Below are positions 49,566 through 62,278 of a stretch of 64,000 nucleotides of DNA, one piece after another (the stretch's first letter is position 1; every line of letters starts with the position of its first letter). Below the pieces are notes generated by a model. It was not told the DNA's origin. It was given only the letters and a program-made list of their open reading frames with translations, and did not search any database. The DNA comes from Serilophus lunatus. Lineage: Eukaryota; Chordata; Aves; Passeriformes; Eurylaimidae. Location: contig VXBA01004192.1 in assembly GCA_013399895.1 (NCBI GenBank), positions 372,001 to 436,000 of the forward strand. The letters are read 5' to 3'. A program made the position numbers and the translations under genes.

Positions 49566-52328
49566 GTGCGTATACAAACTTAATGCTGTGTTCTCTCAAA
49601 GAGCTCTTATTATTCTCACATTATTCGTTATTTGTAATAGATATCACAGCTAATATCAGCAGCTGACATTGTTTAGCATTGAAAAGTACTATCTTTGGAA
49701 ACTAGGTGTTCACTGAAAGGAAAAAAAAAAAGGCTCAAAGGTTTTGTCAATGGGTAAATGAAATGAGACATTTCCTCCAACTGCCACTAGACTGAAACCT
49801 TGCCAGCAACCCTGTATGGCTACTTTGCCTGCTGGTACTTATATGGGCTAGCAAAATGTTATTTTCACTTTCTGTCAACAGCTTGGCATCATTCCACATT
49901 TAAAAGAAAGCTGTTTGCATATTAATGTGACAAAACTCTGTAATGGCTAATGCAGAGATTTGCAGTCTCTTGTCATCTCTGCACTTTTAAGTCGCCTTCA
50001 AAGTATACTCTGCAGCTGTTAACCAGTATTTCTAATGCAAGCAAGACATTTCATTAAATATGTAGTCTGTTTAATTATTGAAAGTGGCTTCTTTGTTCAT
50101 TCTGCATCATGTTAACTTAATGTTTTACATTAGAATAAATTCTTTAAGAGACAAGGTGTTTTTGGTTGAAACAATTCAAAAGTAGAATTGAAAATTATTA
50201 GAAAGTCAATATTGTCTAAAGCCAGAAATCTATAGATAGGAAAGATAATAAATTTTACTGTTTACATGGAGTGCTAGGTGTCAGGCTAAGTAAAGCACGT
50301 GTTGCTTCATAGGAAACTGTGTGTGCTAAAGATTTCTTGTTCAGCAGTGGCATCTTTGAAAAATGGTGTCACAGTTTGCAGTTTAAATTTAATTACTAGT
50401 ATGAAACAGGAATGCAACAGATGTTTTTTCTCAGAATGTGGAGGAACTAGAGCTGTACAAGTAGGTACTTCAGTTGTAACAATCTGAAGTCTGAAAAAAC
50501 TTTCTGAATATACCTGCTTCTATTAATGTTTATAAGCACGTTCAAGAATCATTAAACATAGCTCAGATTTCTTCTCAGTCCCTTGCTGTTTGAAAGAATA
50601 GCACCAGCAGTAAAGGCACATACAAAAATATATTTAGTTATACACCTCACTTAACTCTGAAGGGAGTAATCTGTCATGAAAGGAGAGTTCACAGTGGGGA
50701 CTTAGATTTGAATTCAGTTTCACATTTTCTCAAACATTCAGGATTGTTCTCATTTTAGGCTAGTAGTATCTTCTTTTGTCAGATTTTTGTCTGACTCTAT
50801 TACAAGATGTGAGGAATAAAGATTTGGATCATACAGTCTCATATAAAATGCTGATAGATAGCTGCATAGCCACCTTTTTTTTTGCTTATGGGAGTACAAG
50901 AGGATGGAGAGAATATGGCCCTAAAAGCAACAGTGCTTGAGAACCGAAAAAGTCACTCCCTCATTGTCAGCAGATGGATTCATTGCAAAGATTGAAGGAC
51001 TGCAGGCATCTTCCAAAGACGACTCTACCACAAAACACATCTTTATTTATAATCTTGCTAGTCAGGTTTCCATTGGAAACAGTGCTTTTTCTACTACAGA
51101 AGCAGCTTTAATTTTGCTCTTGAGTGCAGTTTTTAGTAGAGTTGTCCTGTTGTCAGAATAAACATGTTAATAAGGGAATGGCATCATCACAGACACAATG
51201 GTTATGCTGTATTTCTTCCCATGCTTTCTTTTGTTTTTACTGGGAAGTAGAAGGGTTTGATTCCAGGCACTAAGGATCAGGTAACTCATAGAAGAAAAAG
51301 GATCCACCCTATAGCTCTCTGAACACTTCTCAGTTCATAGACTTCCACATTTTGCTTTAATGTCATGTAAAGAAATCAATTCTGTAATTTATGTTATTCC
51401 TTCTGTAATATTCCAAGTATCTTCAGTTGTTTTGAGTCTTTCCTACCTTGTATCAGTATACTTTCACTTGCTCTTTTACAAAGAAAGTGCAATGGCATGC
51501 ATGCTACAGGCTGAAGTTCTTTCTGTTGATGACTGACAATGCATTATAACCATTATTCAAATATTAACAGTCCTGCAACTAAATTTATCAACATACTGGT
51601 GCATGATCTAAATATTTGGTGACACTCCCATCACATCAGAAATTCAAATACTATAAAAATTGTATCATTACATTTTGACAATCTGTTCAATGTTGCAAAG
51701 AAGGCATAGAGCATTGGTCTTTGTTGCTTGGCCAACTTGTAATTAAATTGCTCTTGTCATCAGAGAAACAGAATTGTTTTATGTTCTTTCTATTTAGATG
51801 GGAAAAAATGTTTGTTCTTACCAAACCATCTAGTCAAAGAATTTACCTTCCTTTTTATGGTTCAGAAATAAAACATAAACAAATCACCGTAGGCAAAATG
51901 AATATCATCTTCCCTTCCCCAGACTGCATGCAAATCTGACATTGTTTAACTTTTAAAAAAAGGATGGGCTTTGCAGTCAATAGCAACAGGCAAAGGTATA
52001 TCTCAGACTGCATGAGCATCTGATGCCATTAGCTGCAAGTTCTAGAGAGGGTTTTATGCTTTTCATTTTCAGCAAAGCTCACAAGGGACTAAAGGAATAC
52101 ATTGCTTCTGGCCCCTAATGTGCACGGCTGCAACTTAAGTATCTTGCAGAAAGCATGTTTGCTTTTAGTTCCCCTTCTCACCTGCCCTTCCCCAACTGGA
52201 AAGAACTTTTGTATCTAATATGTTATGTGAACTAATGTTTCCTGAATACAACTCTTAATGAAGTTTCGTTCCTAGGAGCTTAGCCGAGGTGCATATTGTT
52301 GATTTTTTTTTTTCCCAATTTATTTTAG
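49566..52328 (+). other. PTPRM: intron G-H (2763 bp)
   Basis: This intron runs from the weak donor GTGCGT to ATTTTAG, preceded by a T11CCC tract. A possibly conserved stretch lies at 49905-50130. No repeat family and no gene were recognised. Confidence 0.85.
49905..50130. promoter_or_regulatory. candidate conserved noncoding stretch
   Basis: This is a unique sequence with TTTGCATATTAATG (octamer-like plus homeodomain-like), CTAATGCAGAGATTTGCAGT and TTTAATTATTG sites. It lies 340 bp downstream of exon G. It has no repeat signature. The call rests on motif density and texture. Confidence 0.22.
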
Positions 52329-52365
52329 GGTTATCATAGACCAAATCACTACATTGCTACACAAG
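52329..52365 (+). CDS. PTPRM: PTPRM exon H: 37-nt D1 exon, GYHRPNHYIATQ
   Basis: This 37-nt exon enters on a codon boundary, encodes 12 residues (GYHRPNHYIATQ) and ends with the first G of the Gly codon that should begin GPM in the next exon. YIATQ-GP is a hallmark of classical PTP domains, in the strand before the substrate-binding core. A 37-nt exon at this place is typical of receptor PTP genes. The acceptor is CCAATTTATTTTAG and the donor is CAAG|GTAAGT. The exon is too short for most gene finders. The following exon, expected to begin with CAGGACC or similar and to encode ETIYDFWRM, was not found in the remaining 11.6 kb. Confidence 0.95.
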
Positions 52366-54538
52366 GTAAGTTTATCGCCCTTTCTTTTTTGCTTCGTGAG
52401 GCTAAGAGATTTTGGTATTTGGATTGTGGTTTATTCTCTGTAATATGCATTCTTGCCACAGTTAATATCCAGTATAAAGTAGGCTCAATCACTTGGGTAG
52501 AAGCAAGGAAAATGAAGTATTATCAGATTCTCAGGTGTTTCAAGTTAGCAGTCCTTTTCCTTTGTGTTCAAATAGGTTTTGAGTAAAAAAAAAAGCAAAA
52601 CAACATCCTTTTTGGAGGAAGTTACTCAGCATGTTGTTACTCATGGAAAAAGAAAATAGTCATGGTAGAAACACTGAGTAAGCTTTTTAGAGACAACAGT
52701 GTCATGAAAATACATGTTCTCTTAACTGTTCAGTGTTAACTAGGCTTCAGGTCCTTAAAATACGAAACTCTTCAGCTAGCAGGTTTTGGTAGAGGAGCCA
52801 AAGACATTTAAACACTGGCAGGAGAGAATTTGTCACAGGGCTCTACAGAGACAGTTTTACAGGCCAGGATTTAAAATCTTGCTTGTGAAAAAGAACCTAT
52901 TCCTTTGTCAACACACAAATTAATTTTCAATTTGTACTTGTCTTCAACGGCATAATTTGCACATTCTGATGCAGTCCTTATCTATTTTTTGGTCAAGTTC
53001 AAATCTGGAACAAATGGGAAAGATGAGTCTTCTGTGACTGCTTAATCACAATATTGAACAATATGCCAATCTTCTGCCTATGCTTGGATAGCATGCATGT
53101 GAGAATTTGATTGCTCCTCCGCTGCTTGGAGGGAATCTTTTCTGTAATAGGTAGTCTGTAACAGAGCTTCCTGCACTTGCTCGTGGATCTGAAGAACCTG
53201 AGCTACACTCACAGACTCCTTTTAAAGGACCCAGTATAATATGAGTATAATATGCTCAGAATAATCTTAACATATGCTGGATTTAGAGGTTGTGTATACT
53301 TTTTAATAACTTTTTATCAAACCAAATAAAATGTTGGTCATGTCAAATAAGAGCTCTTGCTGTAATTTCAGTTGCTGCTTAAGTATCCCAGTCTGCAGTC
53401 TCCAATCCCCACTTCTACTAGTGGGAGGCTTCAGTACCTCAGCTCTCCACAGTCTCAAATGCAGTGCTACGTCATGTCAGATGACAAGTGGGGCAGGACG
53501 CAGATCTTATTTCTAGAACCACTTCACTAGTGTCGGTATTACACTTTTAGACCAGAGTTTTACTCCCTTAGAATTTGTGATCTTAGGATATGAGCCATCT
53601 TCTTTGACTTCTGCTACCCACTCACCATATTCCTTAGTCCACAGTCTCTACAGACAAGACAGTGTCTTTTCCAAACAGAAAAACAGCATTTGGCTAATTC
53701 CCTTTGGAGTTTTACACGGTCCTAAGAAGAAATTATTTGTTCCATTGAACCTTTAGTTGATAACTCTTGTGGTTTTCACCTTTAATTGAAACCTAAAATA
53801 AAGAAGGTAAACAGTTGGCATTTAGCTTGTAGTTTGTAATACAGTTTTCATTTGGAAGTTCACCAGATCTCCCAGACAGCTTTCTCATAGACATATGAGA
53901 TCTACTTGAAGGACATTTAAATGCAGTTTTATCATCATCTTTTTCATGATCTTTATCAGAATCATTGTAATACTTGAATAGCAAATACCAAGCTTCAGGT
54001 TTTGTACTTTCAGATCTTAAAACCAAGTAATTAATTATGTATGAATAATGTACTGAAGGTCTGTATACCATATGCACCAGCAAGTCCCAAAAGTTTCTTT
54101 CCCACCCTTTTTTCCTGATCAAGAAGAGGAGTAGAAACTAATCTTCCAAGATGTAGATACATGACTCTCTCAGCTATAAGTTTTTTGGGCAGGTCTCACG
54201 AGTGTCTTTCATGTAGGTGCTGCTAAGTGAATACAGGGATGCATCTCATGGATGGAGAGATGGTAAATAGCCATGCATCTCATGGTGCAATGAATGACAA
54301 ACTGATTCACTGAAGAATATAAAAGTCATTTAAAAATGGGTATACAGTTTACAGCAAGCTTAAAATTACCTGGCTGTCACCTTTTTTTGTGGATTACATC
54401 TTTAACATCTTACTTTTTAAGGCCAGTTGAAAAGCAGATTTGTATCTCTACTTTGGAGGAATGAAGAGCACTGATCTCAAAAGGTGTGTGTATTCTGTCT
54501 GGTGCTGTCTGTGGCCTGCTGAAGCATCATGAGAAAGT

Positions 54539-54605
54539 TTCTTTTCCTTCTTCTGTCTTAGCTTTCCCATCATTGGAATAGGGTTAAGTATACTCATCTG
54601 CTTTT
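54539..54605 (+). mobile_element. possible MIR/L2-type SINE or LINE remnant
   Basis: CTTAGCTTTCCCATCATTGG, AATAGGGTTAAGTA and TACTCATCTG recall the CTCAGTTTCCCCATCTGTAA and ATGGGGATAATA tail of old MIR or L2 elements. The match is weak and short. Confidence 0.25.
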
Positions 54606-54840
54606 TATAGTTCTCTGCAACATCCCAATAGATGCAGCTGTGTAAAGGCTATTTAGTGTTTCTCTCCAGTATCCCAGCCTCCTGACAAAGCCTTTGCGCA
54701 ATAATAACGCTTCTGTAAGATGCCATCTCTCTCTTGCAAAGATCATGAGTGGGAATACTCTTCAAAATTCCTTTAAAGTTCTGTATTAACTCTGAAAGGA
54801 AAGACATTTGTTTCTCCTGTTAAACAGACTATGCTCCCAT

Positions 54841-54988
54841 ATGTCCCAGGGAAGTGTTCGCAGGACCAAGCCTGCCGGTGTTCAGGTGTCTGAAAAATGC
54901 TTTCAGGCACATGGTGTGATTCTTGAGGCTGTCCTGTGCAGGGCCAGGAGTTTGGCTTCGATAAGTTGGAATCATTCTGTGATTCTGT
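54841..54988 (+). mobile_element. CR1 LINE 3' end fragment (plus strand) with internal deletion
   Basis: ACCAAGCCTGCCGGTGTTCA, then CTTTCAGGCACATGGTGTGA, GTCCTGTGCAGGGCCAGGAG and the terminal ATTCTGTGATTCTG match the avian CR1 end in order. The block between CCAGGAG and ATTCTGTG is shorter than in the usual copies and shows GGCTTCGATAAGTTGGAATC, so about 30 bp seem lost. Two overlapping short open frames here are not genes. Confidence 0.88.
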
Positions 54989-57900
54989 TCTATGTCTTCC
55001 TTACTAGGAAACTTATCACATGGCATAGCTTGCAGTATAGCCAATGTTCAAGCTCTGTTTTAGAACACACTTTCATATAGATATGTATGAACACATCAGT
55101 GCAGTGCAACAGTTAAGCTGCATATTTAAATCCCTTGATATCTACTTTTCATGAGTCTTTAAATAACTTTTCCCATTCTCCCTTTTCTCCTCCACCTCAG
55201 TTTTCGCAGTTGCACGTGCCTATTGTTCTTTGAAGGAAAATATCATTATGTGAGTCAGTTTTAAATCTCTGAGGAGTTAGAATGATTGATATTTAATTTT
55301 CCTATGTTCTTCTAGAGCTGCATTCAACATATCAAGTGTTAATGAGCAAATATAATTGTTTGCAGTGAAGAAGTGGCGAATTTAATCAGTTTGTAATAGA
55401 CTACCAATCTGCTTTTAACAGAGCTGAGAGTTGCCTAATCACCTGTTATTAAAGTGTTACTGCCTTCCATACTAACCAGAGTTTGACATACAAACTGGTA
55501 GCACTCTACCTTGGCATTCATAGCATCCTGCTGGTAATATGAATTAGTGGTGAAATGTTTTTTAAAAGAGTTTCCTAATGGAGGCGTTCTCACATAAGAA
55601 TCAAAAAAGATTTTACTTCCATTCAGAGTATGTAGTTTCAATTATAAAATTAAATATCCATTTTCCTTTATGTGATAAATATAATGTGAGTGGTAGACTG
55701 AATTTACAGATAATAAAGACTTCTGGTGATCTGCTGTAATTGGCATCAACAGATGGGATCTGCACCTGAGTCACCATGATTAAAAAGAATACCTCGTCAA
55801 AAGCCAGCATATTGGGTCATGCAGAACCAGCAAGCTGGTGCAATTTAAAACTCATTATTTTGCTTTAGATATCCCTTGTTCCCATGGATATAATTCTCTC
55901 TTTTTTTTTAGCAGAATATCGAGCTCTTGTATGATCTTTTCAATTTACTGGCAGCTAGGATTTTTTTAACAGGAGTTAGGTAATTAATGAATTTTAACCA
56001 TGTCCATTAGAGCTTTAGATTGTGTGTCTGTGCATTACTTATTCTCACACACACTGCTGGATGTTCTGACTGTTGTGTGACTGTTGATCTTCCATGCCTT
56101 ACCTTGATTACTAAGCAGGAAAAAATAATTGATTTTGCATTCACTTTTTCTGTGTGTCCTAAAACTCATGTAGTTAACTAAGCTATGACTTCCTCACTTT
56201 TAGGAAGCTCCTAACAAAGGTTCTGTATGCTTCCTCCACCACAGGACCAGCAACTAAATTATGAGTGACAAATTATTATTATTATAGTTCTACAGCATCA
56301 CTCATTGCCATTTCCAGCAGGGATGGTTTTCAAGCAGATCAGTCACATGTGAAACCACAGACAATCACATGTGAAACAGCAGATACTGCCTGTCTTTATA
56401 TATAAAGTATGTCCATTAGTGCATCTCAGACTATTCAATACTCCCCACAGTTCAGATTGTCTCTGCTTGCTGCAGCATACAGAGGAACTGGATCTAAGGT
56501 GTTTCATTTCAGTAGATCAGAGCACATCTTAATGACTGTAAAAAGTAGCTCTTGAAAATAAAGCAATTTTAGATACAATGGCCCAGTATAGCCTTTCAAT
56601 CTCCTTTTTTTGTTTGTATTCTATTCTAAAACAGATACTAAACTGCTTTCTGTATTGTTTATTATGTAGACAGACATCAAGTTAAGTTTCAGTCAGGAGG
56701 AGTTTTTGAGGTATAAGTTATAAACTTCTAAAAATAAATATTTACAATGGAATGTTTACAGTCTTCACTACAACTTCATAAACTTCCCACTGTAATAACC
56801 CCTTTCATATTCTTTCTCTTTTCTGCAAAATACTTGTCTTTCTTCCACACACGACTATATACGTTGTGTGAACATTTTATTAAGGGTTTTCAGAAACAAA
56901 AATACAATTTCTTTCAAATTGAAAGTTCTCTTTCAGGCATCTCAAGCAGAAATATTGCTTTGAAGAAGAATAATACTCTTAACTTCCTTGGCATGTTTTT
57001 TGTTTTTATGTTACAAAAAGTTGTCAAGACTTCAGCAGTGGAAGCTCCACACTTCTCTTTACAAAGAAACTTGCTTCTATGGTTTTAGCCTCTAGATGAA
57101 TATTAACATTTTAAGTTACTTCAGGGATAAATTAATAATAGCAAAGCAAAATAGTTCTGCAATTTTTCAGCTGTCACTGGAATGTAGGACTAAAAACAGT
57201 CAGGCTGTTTTCCTGGTATATGCATGAAGCAGTTGAACTCTATGTACCTGTATTAATCTTGAAGATCAACTGTGCTTGATGCTTCTTAGTGTTAAAAAGG
57301 TGGTTGAAGCCATCTGTTTTCAGTGAAGGAAACAAACGCATTCTTAAGCACCCTTCTAAATAGATGAGGCTTTTTTAAACACATCTTTCTCCTGTTTTGC
57401 AATAGTGCCAAAAAAAATGCCGAAGAAGTTTCTTTTGGCCCCGCAAACTCATGCAGAAGTAATAGACTCTTTACATATGGAAGTGGTATCTCCAGGTTTT
57501 ATTGGGAACTGCTAACCATCAGTCAACACTTTTTAACAGTTGCCACTTTATGATGTATGGTAACACTAGTTTTTCTGCCTCTTTTTTTAATAGTAGGAGA
57601 TTCTTGGGATAACTGTCAGAACAGTTACTTTCACCATTTTCATGGTTTCTGTATTTTTCTCTCTTTGTCTTAATCAACTGGTCAGTAGTTGTTTGTATAC
57701 GGGGAATGAGACACCTGTTGCTTTCCACTCAGCGTAGAAGGCTATAAATGCAGAGCTAGCAGACTTTACTGATACAAGGTTTACTTAGACTTTGCTGCAG
57801 TATGTCATTTCTTGGAATCTTTGTGAATGGACCAAGTGAAACGGGAGCACTGTTAGAAGACTGCTTATAGATTCATTACTAGGTGGAGGTACTTACATTC

Positions 57901-59709
57901 TTCATGTATGGCTCCGTTTTGTGCAGAGTACGTGTCTGCCTTTCATAAACCTTTGGAAATTCCTTGGAAGTACAAACAAGCTCTAGCTGTGACGTAAATA
58001 ATTACTTAAGGTTTATTTGCCAATATAAATTCTCAAGTCCCGTGCAGGCTGTTCTTTCACTTTTGTTAATGTGGCTTGTGAAACAATAGTTTGAGAATAT
58101 ATTTTAGAAATAGTTTGATTTTTCTGTAGTCCATTGTCAAAGCCACAGAGGAAGCAAAAGCAATTCTCCCTATTCTCTCCCCCACAAAGACTGAGAGAAG
58201 TAAATGAGACATAAAGGTTTTCAGAGCATATATAGACCTCTGTCTCAAAGACAAGATATTGCTTGGATTTCTCTGTTGTGAAATGAGTCTAGAATAATTA
58301 CAACAGACCTTTGCATATCAGAATTAAGAAGTAAGAAATGACAGACTTCTGTAAATAAGTTGACAGAGGTGAATCAGGCAAAAGGAAATGTTTCAAGGTT
58401 GTAATATAGAAAATAGAAGTAATATATTTGTCCTCTTTAAAAAAATGTAACCATAAAATATATTCTGCACACAGGGAAGTTGTGGCCTTCCTTAAAGTCA
58501 AGAGCTGAGCAAACTGTCCTTGTGAACCACTTTCAGAAAAGAACATTATGGAGGTGGCTATCTATTAGTGCTACTCAGACTCTTAATTACCTTTTATGCA
58601 CTAGAATCCAGGGGTTTTTTGGCTAAGGAAAATGTATACAACATCAGCCTGACAAATGAACTTACATATCTGTATTTTTGGGGTAGGCAAATTATGAAAA
58701 GCTGATGTTTGATGATGAGTTTTCCTCCTTGATGAAGAATCAGTCATAAATTAGACTTGATGGGGAGGGTACCTCACACTCTGGACAGCGTATTGTTAAT
58801 GGGCCTGTTAATCAGTGAAGTCTAATGCTGAAGCAGAAAAAGGAGCAGAGAAATGCAGTTTGTCAGAAAAATCACATAGCCAAGCATTTTTTTTCTGTGA
58901 AGTTTACTTTCCAGCTGGTCTTCAGCAGTGTGGAGGAAAAAGGCTTTTCATCTTCTCATTTGTTGGAAAGAAAAGAGTGTAGCAAATTTACAAACAGAAT
59001 ATATTTCAGGAACAAATGTATCAAGAAGCAAATAAGGCAGCTCTCTTTTTGTCTTGTCCCCATATCCAAATTTTTGAAACCTATCATCTTTTCTCTGTTA
59101 TATATCCTTCGGTGGCAACTGAAATCTTTATACTGATATGGCCACCAATGCATATAACAGTCTGGATGATTTTGAAACATTGCCTTTGGAAAAAGGAAAA
59201 TATACAAGCTTATTGGATTAATTTGTTTTCCTGTCCATCTGTATTCTTCCATGCAGTTGCATATTCAGATGTAGTCTGTGGAGATTCCCTCTGCTGGTGC
59301 TAATCTCCTTCTGTTGCAAGCACGCTCTTGTTACTGTGTCTGTACTAAACACAAATAGACTCAGCATGTTAGAATGGCTTTCCTTGTTTACAGTGTATAT
59401 AAAATACTGCAGTGTCCCATAAAATATAATGAAAAAATAGAATTAAAATATTAGCATTTCCCTTTTCTACTTGAAGTGGTGAAAATAACCAGTGTGCTCC
59501 CAGAAAATAATAGTGCTGAGAGGATTTGTTGTCCTGCAGATTTAATTTTTCCCATAATTGTCTGGATATTAAAAGGAAAAATATCCAATATACCTATATT
59601 TTTAATGGCTTTTACATGTATCTTCATCTGAATAACAGCTGTTTGGTACTATTTCTAAAACTGAGGAAGAAATGAATGGACCAATGTTCTCTAGCATTAA
59701 ATGGAAAAC

Positions 59710-59760
59710 TTTATTGTGAGTGATACATCTCACTCATGAGATATGTATCAGGACAATAAA
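59710..59760 (+). other. compact 20-bp imperfect hairpin
   Basis: Left arm: TTTATTGT (59710), GAG, TGATACAT, CTCA. Loop: CTCA. Right arm: TGAG, AT bulge, ATGTATCA, GG, ACAATAAA (ending 59760). Twenty base pairs form, broken by one 3x2 internal loop and one 2-nt bulge. The arms are shorter than a typical pre-miRNA, so an old palindromic element or chance is as likely. Confidence 0.75.
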
Positions 59761-60598
59761 TTATGATGAATTTTTTTTCTAGCATTTTTACTTGTGCTTT
59801 AATGTAGACTAAATTATCTTGTTTGTTCATCTAGGTGAAGTATTTGTGTAAATGCACTTAAACTCCCAGTACAAGTTTAAAAAATACAGCATCTGAATAT
59901 CTTACTCACATGCATGAGCAACATTCCTTCACAATAAGATCCTTGGGGAAGAATAAAAGAAACAAGTAGCCAAAATGAACTTATATTTTTGAGCTAGAGA
60001 AGTGATGATTTTATTACATCCTGATGCTTGTGATTGACTCAATATGAAAATAGAAAGTAGAAATGCAAAAGACTAATTAGGTTCTTTTGTCCATTCTCTA
60101 AGGAACCTTCTACTGAAGGGGACAAAATGATCTTAAACTTTTCATCCATCATCAAAATTGATTCTGCATTACAAGTTGATATGAAGAGCCCAGTCCAACA
60201 AGTCAATTACCTAAGATTTTGTTTTGGAAATGATAGAGGCAGCATGTATTTTAGAAAATAAATTCTGTATTTGTTAGCCTTCCCAAGCTCAGATGATTGA
60301 TTTAGAATGAGAGATTAATAGGTATTCATATTTCCATGATGCAAATCACCCTTCTTGAGAAGTATGCACAAATTAAAGGCAACAACAGCTTTCTTGGTGG
60401 AAAACACCGATTCAGCTAAACTGAAAGTTTCTGTTTGGACTGCTTTCACAAAGACAGTTTGCGTTCTAACCATGGTTTCAAGGCACCTGGAATAAACCTT
60501 GAGTCAGAGCTGTGACTTCAGACAACACCTCATGTTGCTATTTGAACTGTATCTCAGTTTCCCAGATGAGTCACCTATGGTTCTCCCTACATGCTTGA

Positions 60599-60632
60599 CT
60601 GTAATTAAACAATTACAGTAGTAATTGTAGTA
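60599..60632 (+). repeat. small inverted repeat with ATTA/TAAT cores
   Basis: CTGTAATT and AATTACAG form a perfect 8-bp inverted repeat around AAAC. A third related unit, GTAATTGTA, follows. Several homeodomain-type cores are packed into 34 bp. Confidence 0.7.
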
Positions 60633-62262
60633 CACAGAGAGAAAAAAGGTCCATGTGGGAGTGAGACTTGTTTCTCTGTAGCCAGTACACTCCATCACAG
60701 AATACATCAAGGCCTCTAGGTATCATTATTCAAACTATTCCTGTTTCATAGAAGAAAATCCTGAAACACGCTCCCCGCAAGCCATTGTCTAGCAGTACTG
60801 TCTTAAAAGCTACAAGGCAAACATTCAAGGCTCCAGCCTTATCCAGGTTTCGTGCATAACTCTCACTAGGAAATTCGTTACTCCCAGGAGGGCTACATAC
60901 ATTTCAGAATTTGAAAAATACTGGATTTATCCAGTTTGAGAAAATGTTGATGAGAGGAACCGACCATTTAACATCCCTGCTGTGTGGTAAGCAAATTATG
61001 TGAAAGAAAGAGTTCTTCAGTTATACTGGATGAATTACACTGAACTACACTAAACTACAGCTATGCTGTTTTAATGGGTTTTTTTCAGTTTCCTGCAGTT
61101 AAGATCAGAAAAAACAGCTTTCTTGAATGGCATAAGGATGCATACATGGATGTTAGTACCATTTACACAGCTTTTATTGCATTCAGCTTTGCTAATCTCA
61201 GGCTAACTGTATAAATCTGGACCATTTCTATTGCTTCCAGTTCCACTGTTCCCTGTCTGCAGTAGTTCTGTGAGCAGTCAAAAGGTGTTATGAAAATGTG
61301 CTATTTGTTTTTTGGGAAACCATATGACATTTTCATTTTCTTTTTTTCGTATAGAACAAACTGGACTAGTATTGGAAATTTAGCTGTGGAGAAATGTCAA
61401 TCAATAAGTGTGTAACACTTTATTAGATGGAAAGTTAGCTGGCAGCATTAGCTGTAGTGTTATAAAAATGTCTTAAATAGCATGTGTCAAGAGTGCACAA
61501 CTAAAGTGTGGTCTTAGACTAAAAATAAGTGCAGCAATGACTTGTTTCTGAACATGGTGGAAATACTAATGTGGAACAGGTAAGATTATTCAAAACTGGT
61601 AGAAGCTGGCCGGTTGTATTTGCTGTATATTATACCAAGACTGTTTAGTTCATTCAAACACTGCCTTGCTTCTATTGTCTTTGAAGGTATGTTTGGCTTG
61701 TGACTGTGAACATCTTTTTTATATTCATGGCCATTTAATATATAATGCACTTCCACTACAGTGGAGCTCCAGTGCCAGAGTGGGATTTCTAGACAGTACC
61801 ATAATGCAGACAAAATAATGCATTGAGATGTGCGCTGTTCCAGCCCAGTTAGATCTGTATCAATAAAGAAAAGAAAATGCAATGTGATATTCCAGAGAAT
61901 AAATACCATGTCCCCACATCTGACTACCCACAGAATCACTGAAGAATAGGATCAGAGGAAATGCCAGCATGAGAAATGATCCAGCTCTAGCCAACAATTG
62001 ATGTGCATGTGTATATACATACTTACAAAATATGTATTTTTGAACTGATTATCTAGTTTTCTGAAATGAGTAATTTAAAAAAATTCTCTGGAGTAATCAG
62101 TTTTGTCATTACTCAAAGGATATATATTTGTAAGCATCTCTATATTAAACTGGGAATTTAGAATGGAGGGTTTTTTTATTTTAGCTATCTGTGAGACACT
62201 TGCTATATTTCAGAAAACAGTGGGACTCTGGCTCATTCCTACTGTACATTAGAAATAGCAAC

Positions 62263-62278
62263 TTTTTTTTTTTTTTTT
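62263..62278 (+). repeat. T16 homopolymer
   Basis: A run of 16 T. It follows no recognisable element. On the minus strand it is an A16 tract, again without a recognised retrocopy next to it. Confidence 0.9.

Noticed and set aside
60540..60590. Possible MIR tail (TATCTCAGTTTCCCAGATGAG)
   Set aside because: Only one 20-bp block resembles the tail; the flanks do not.
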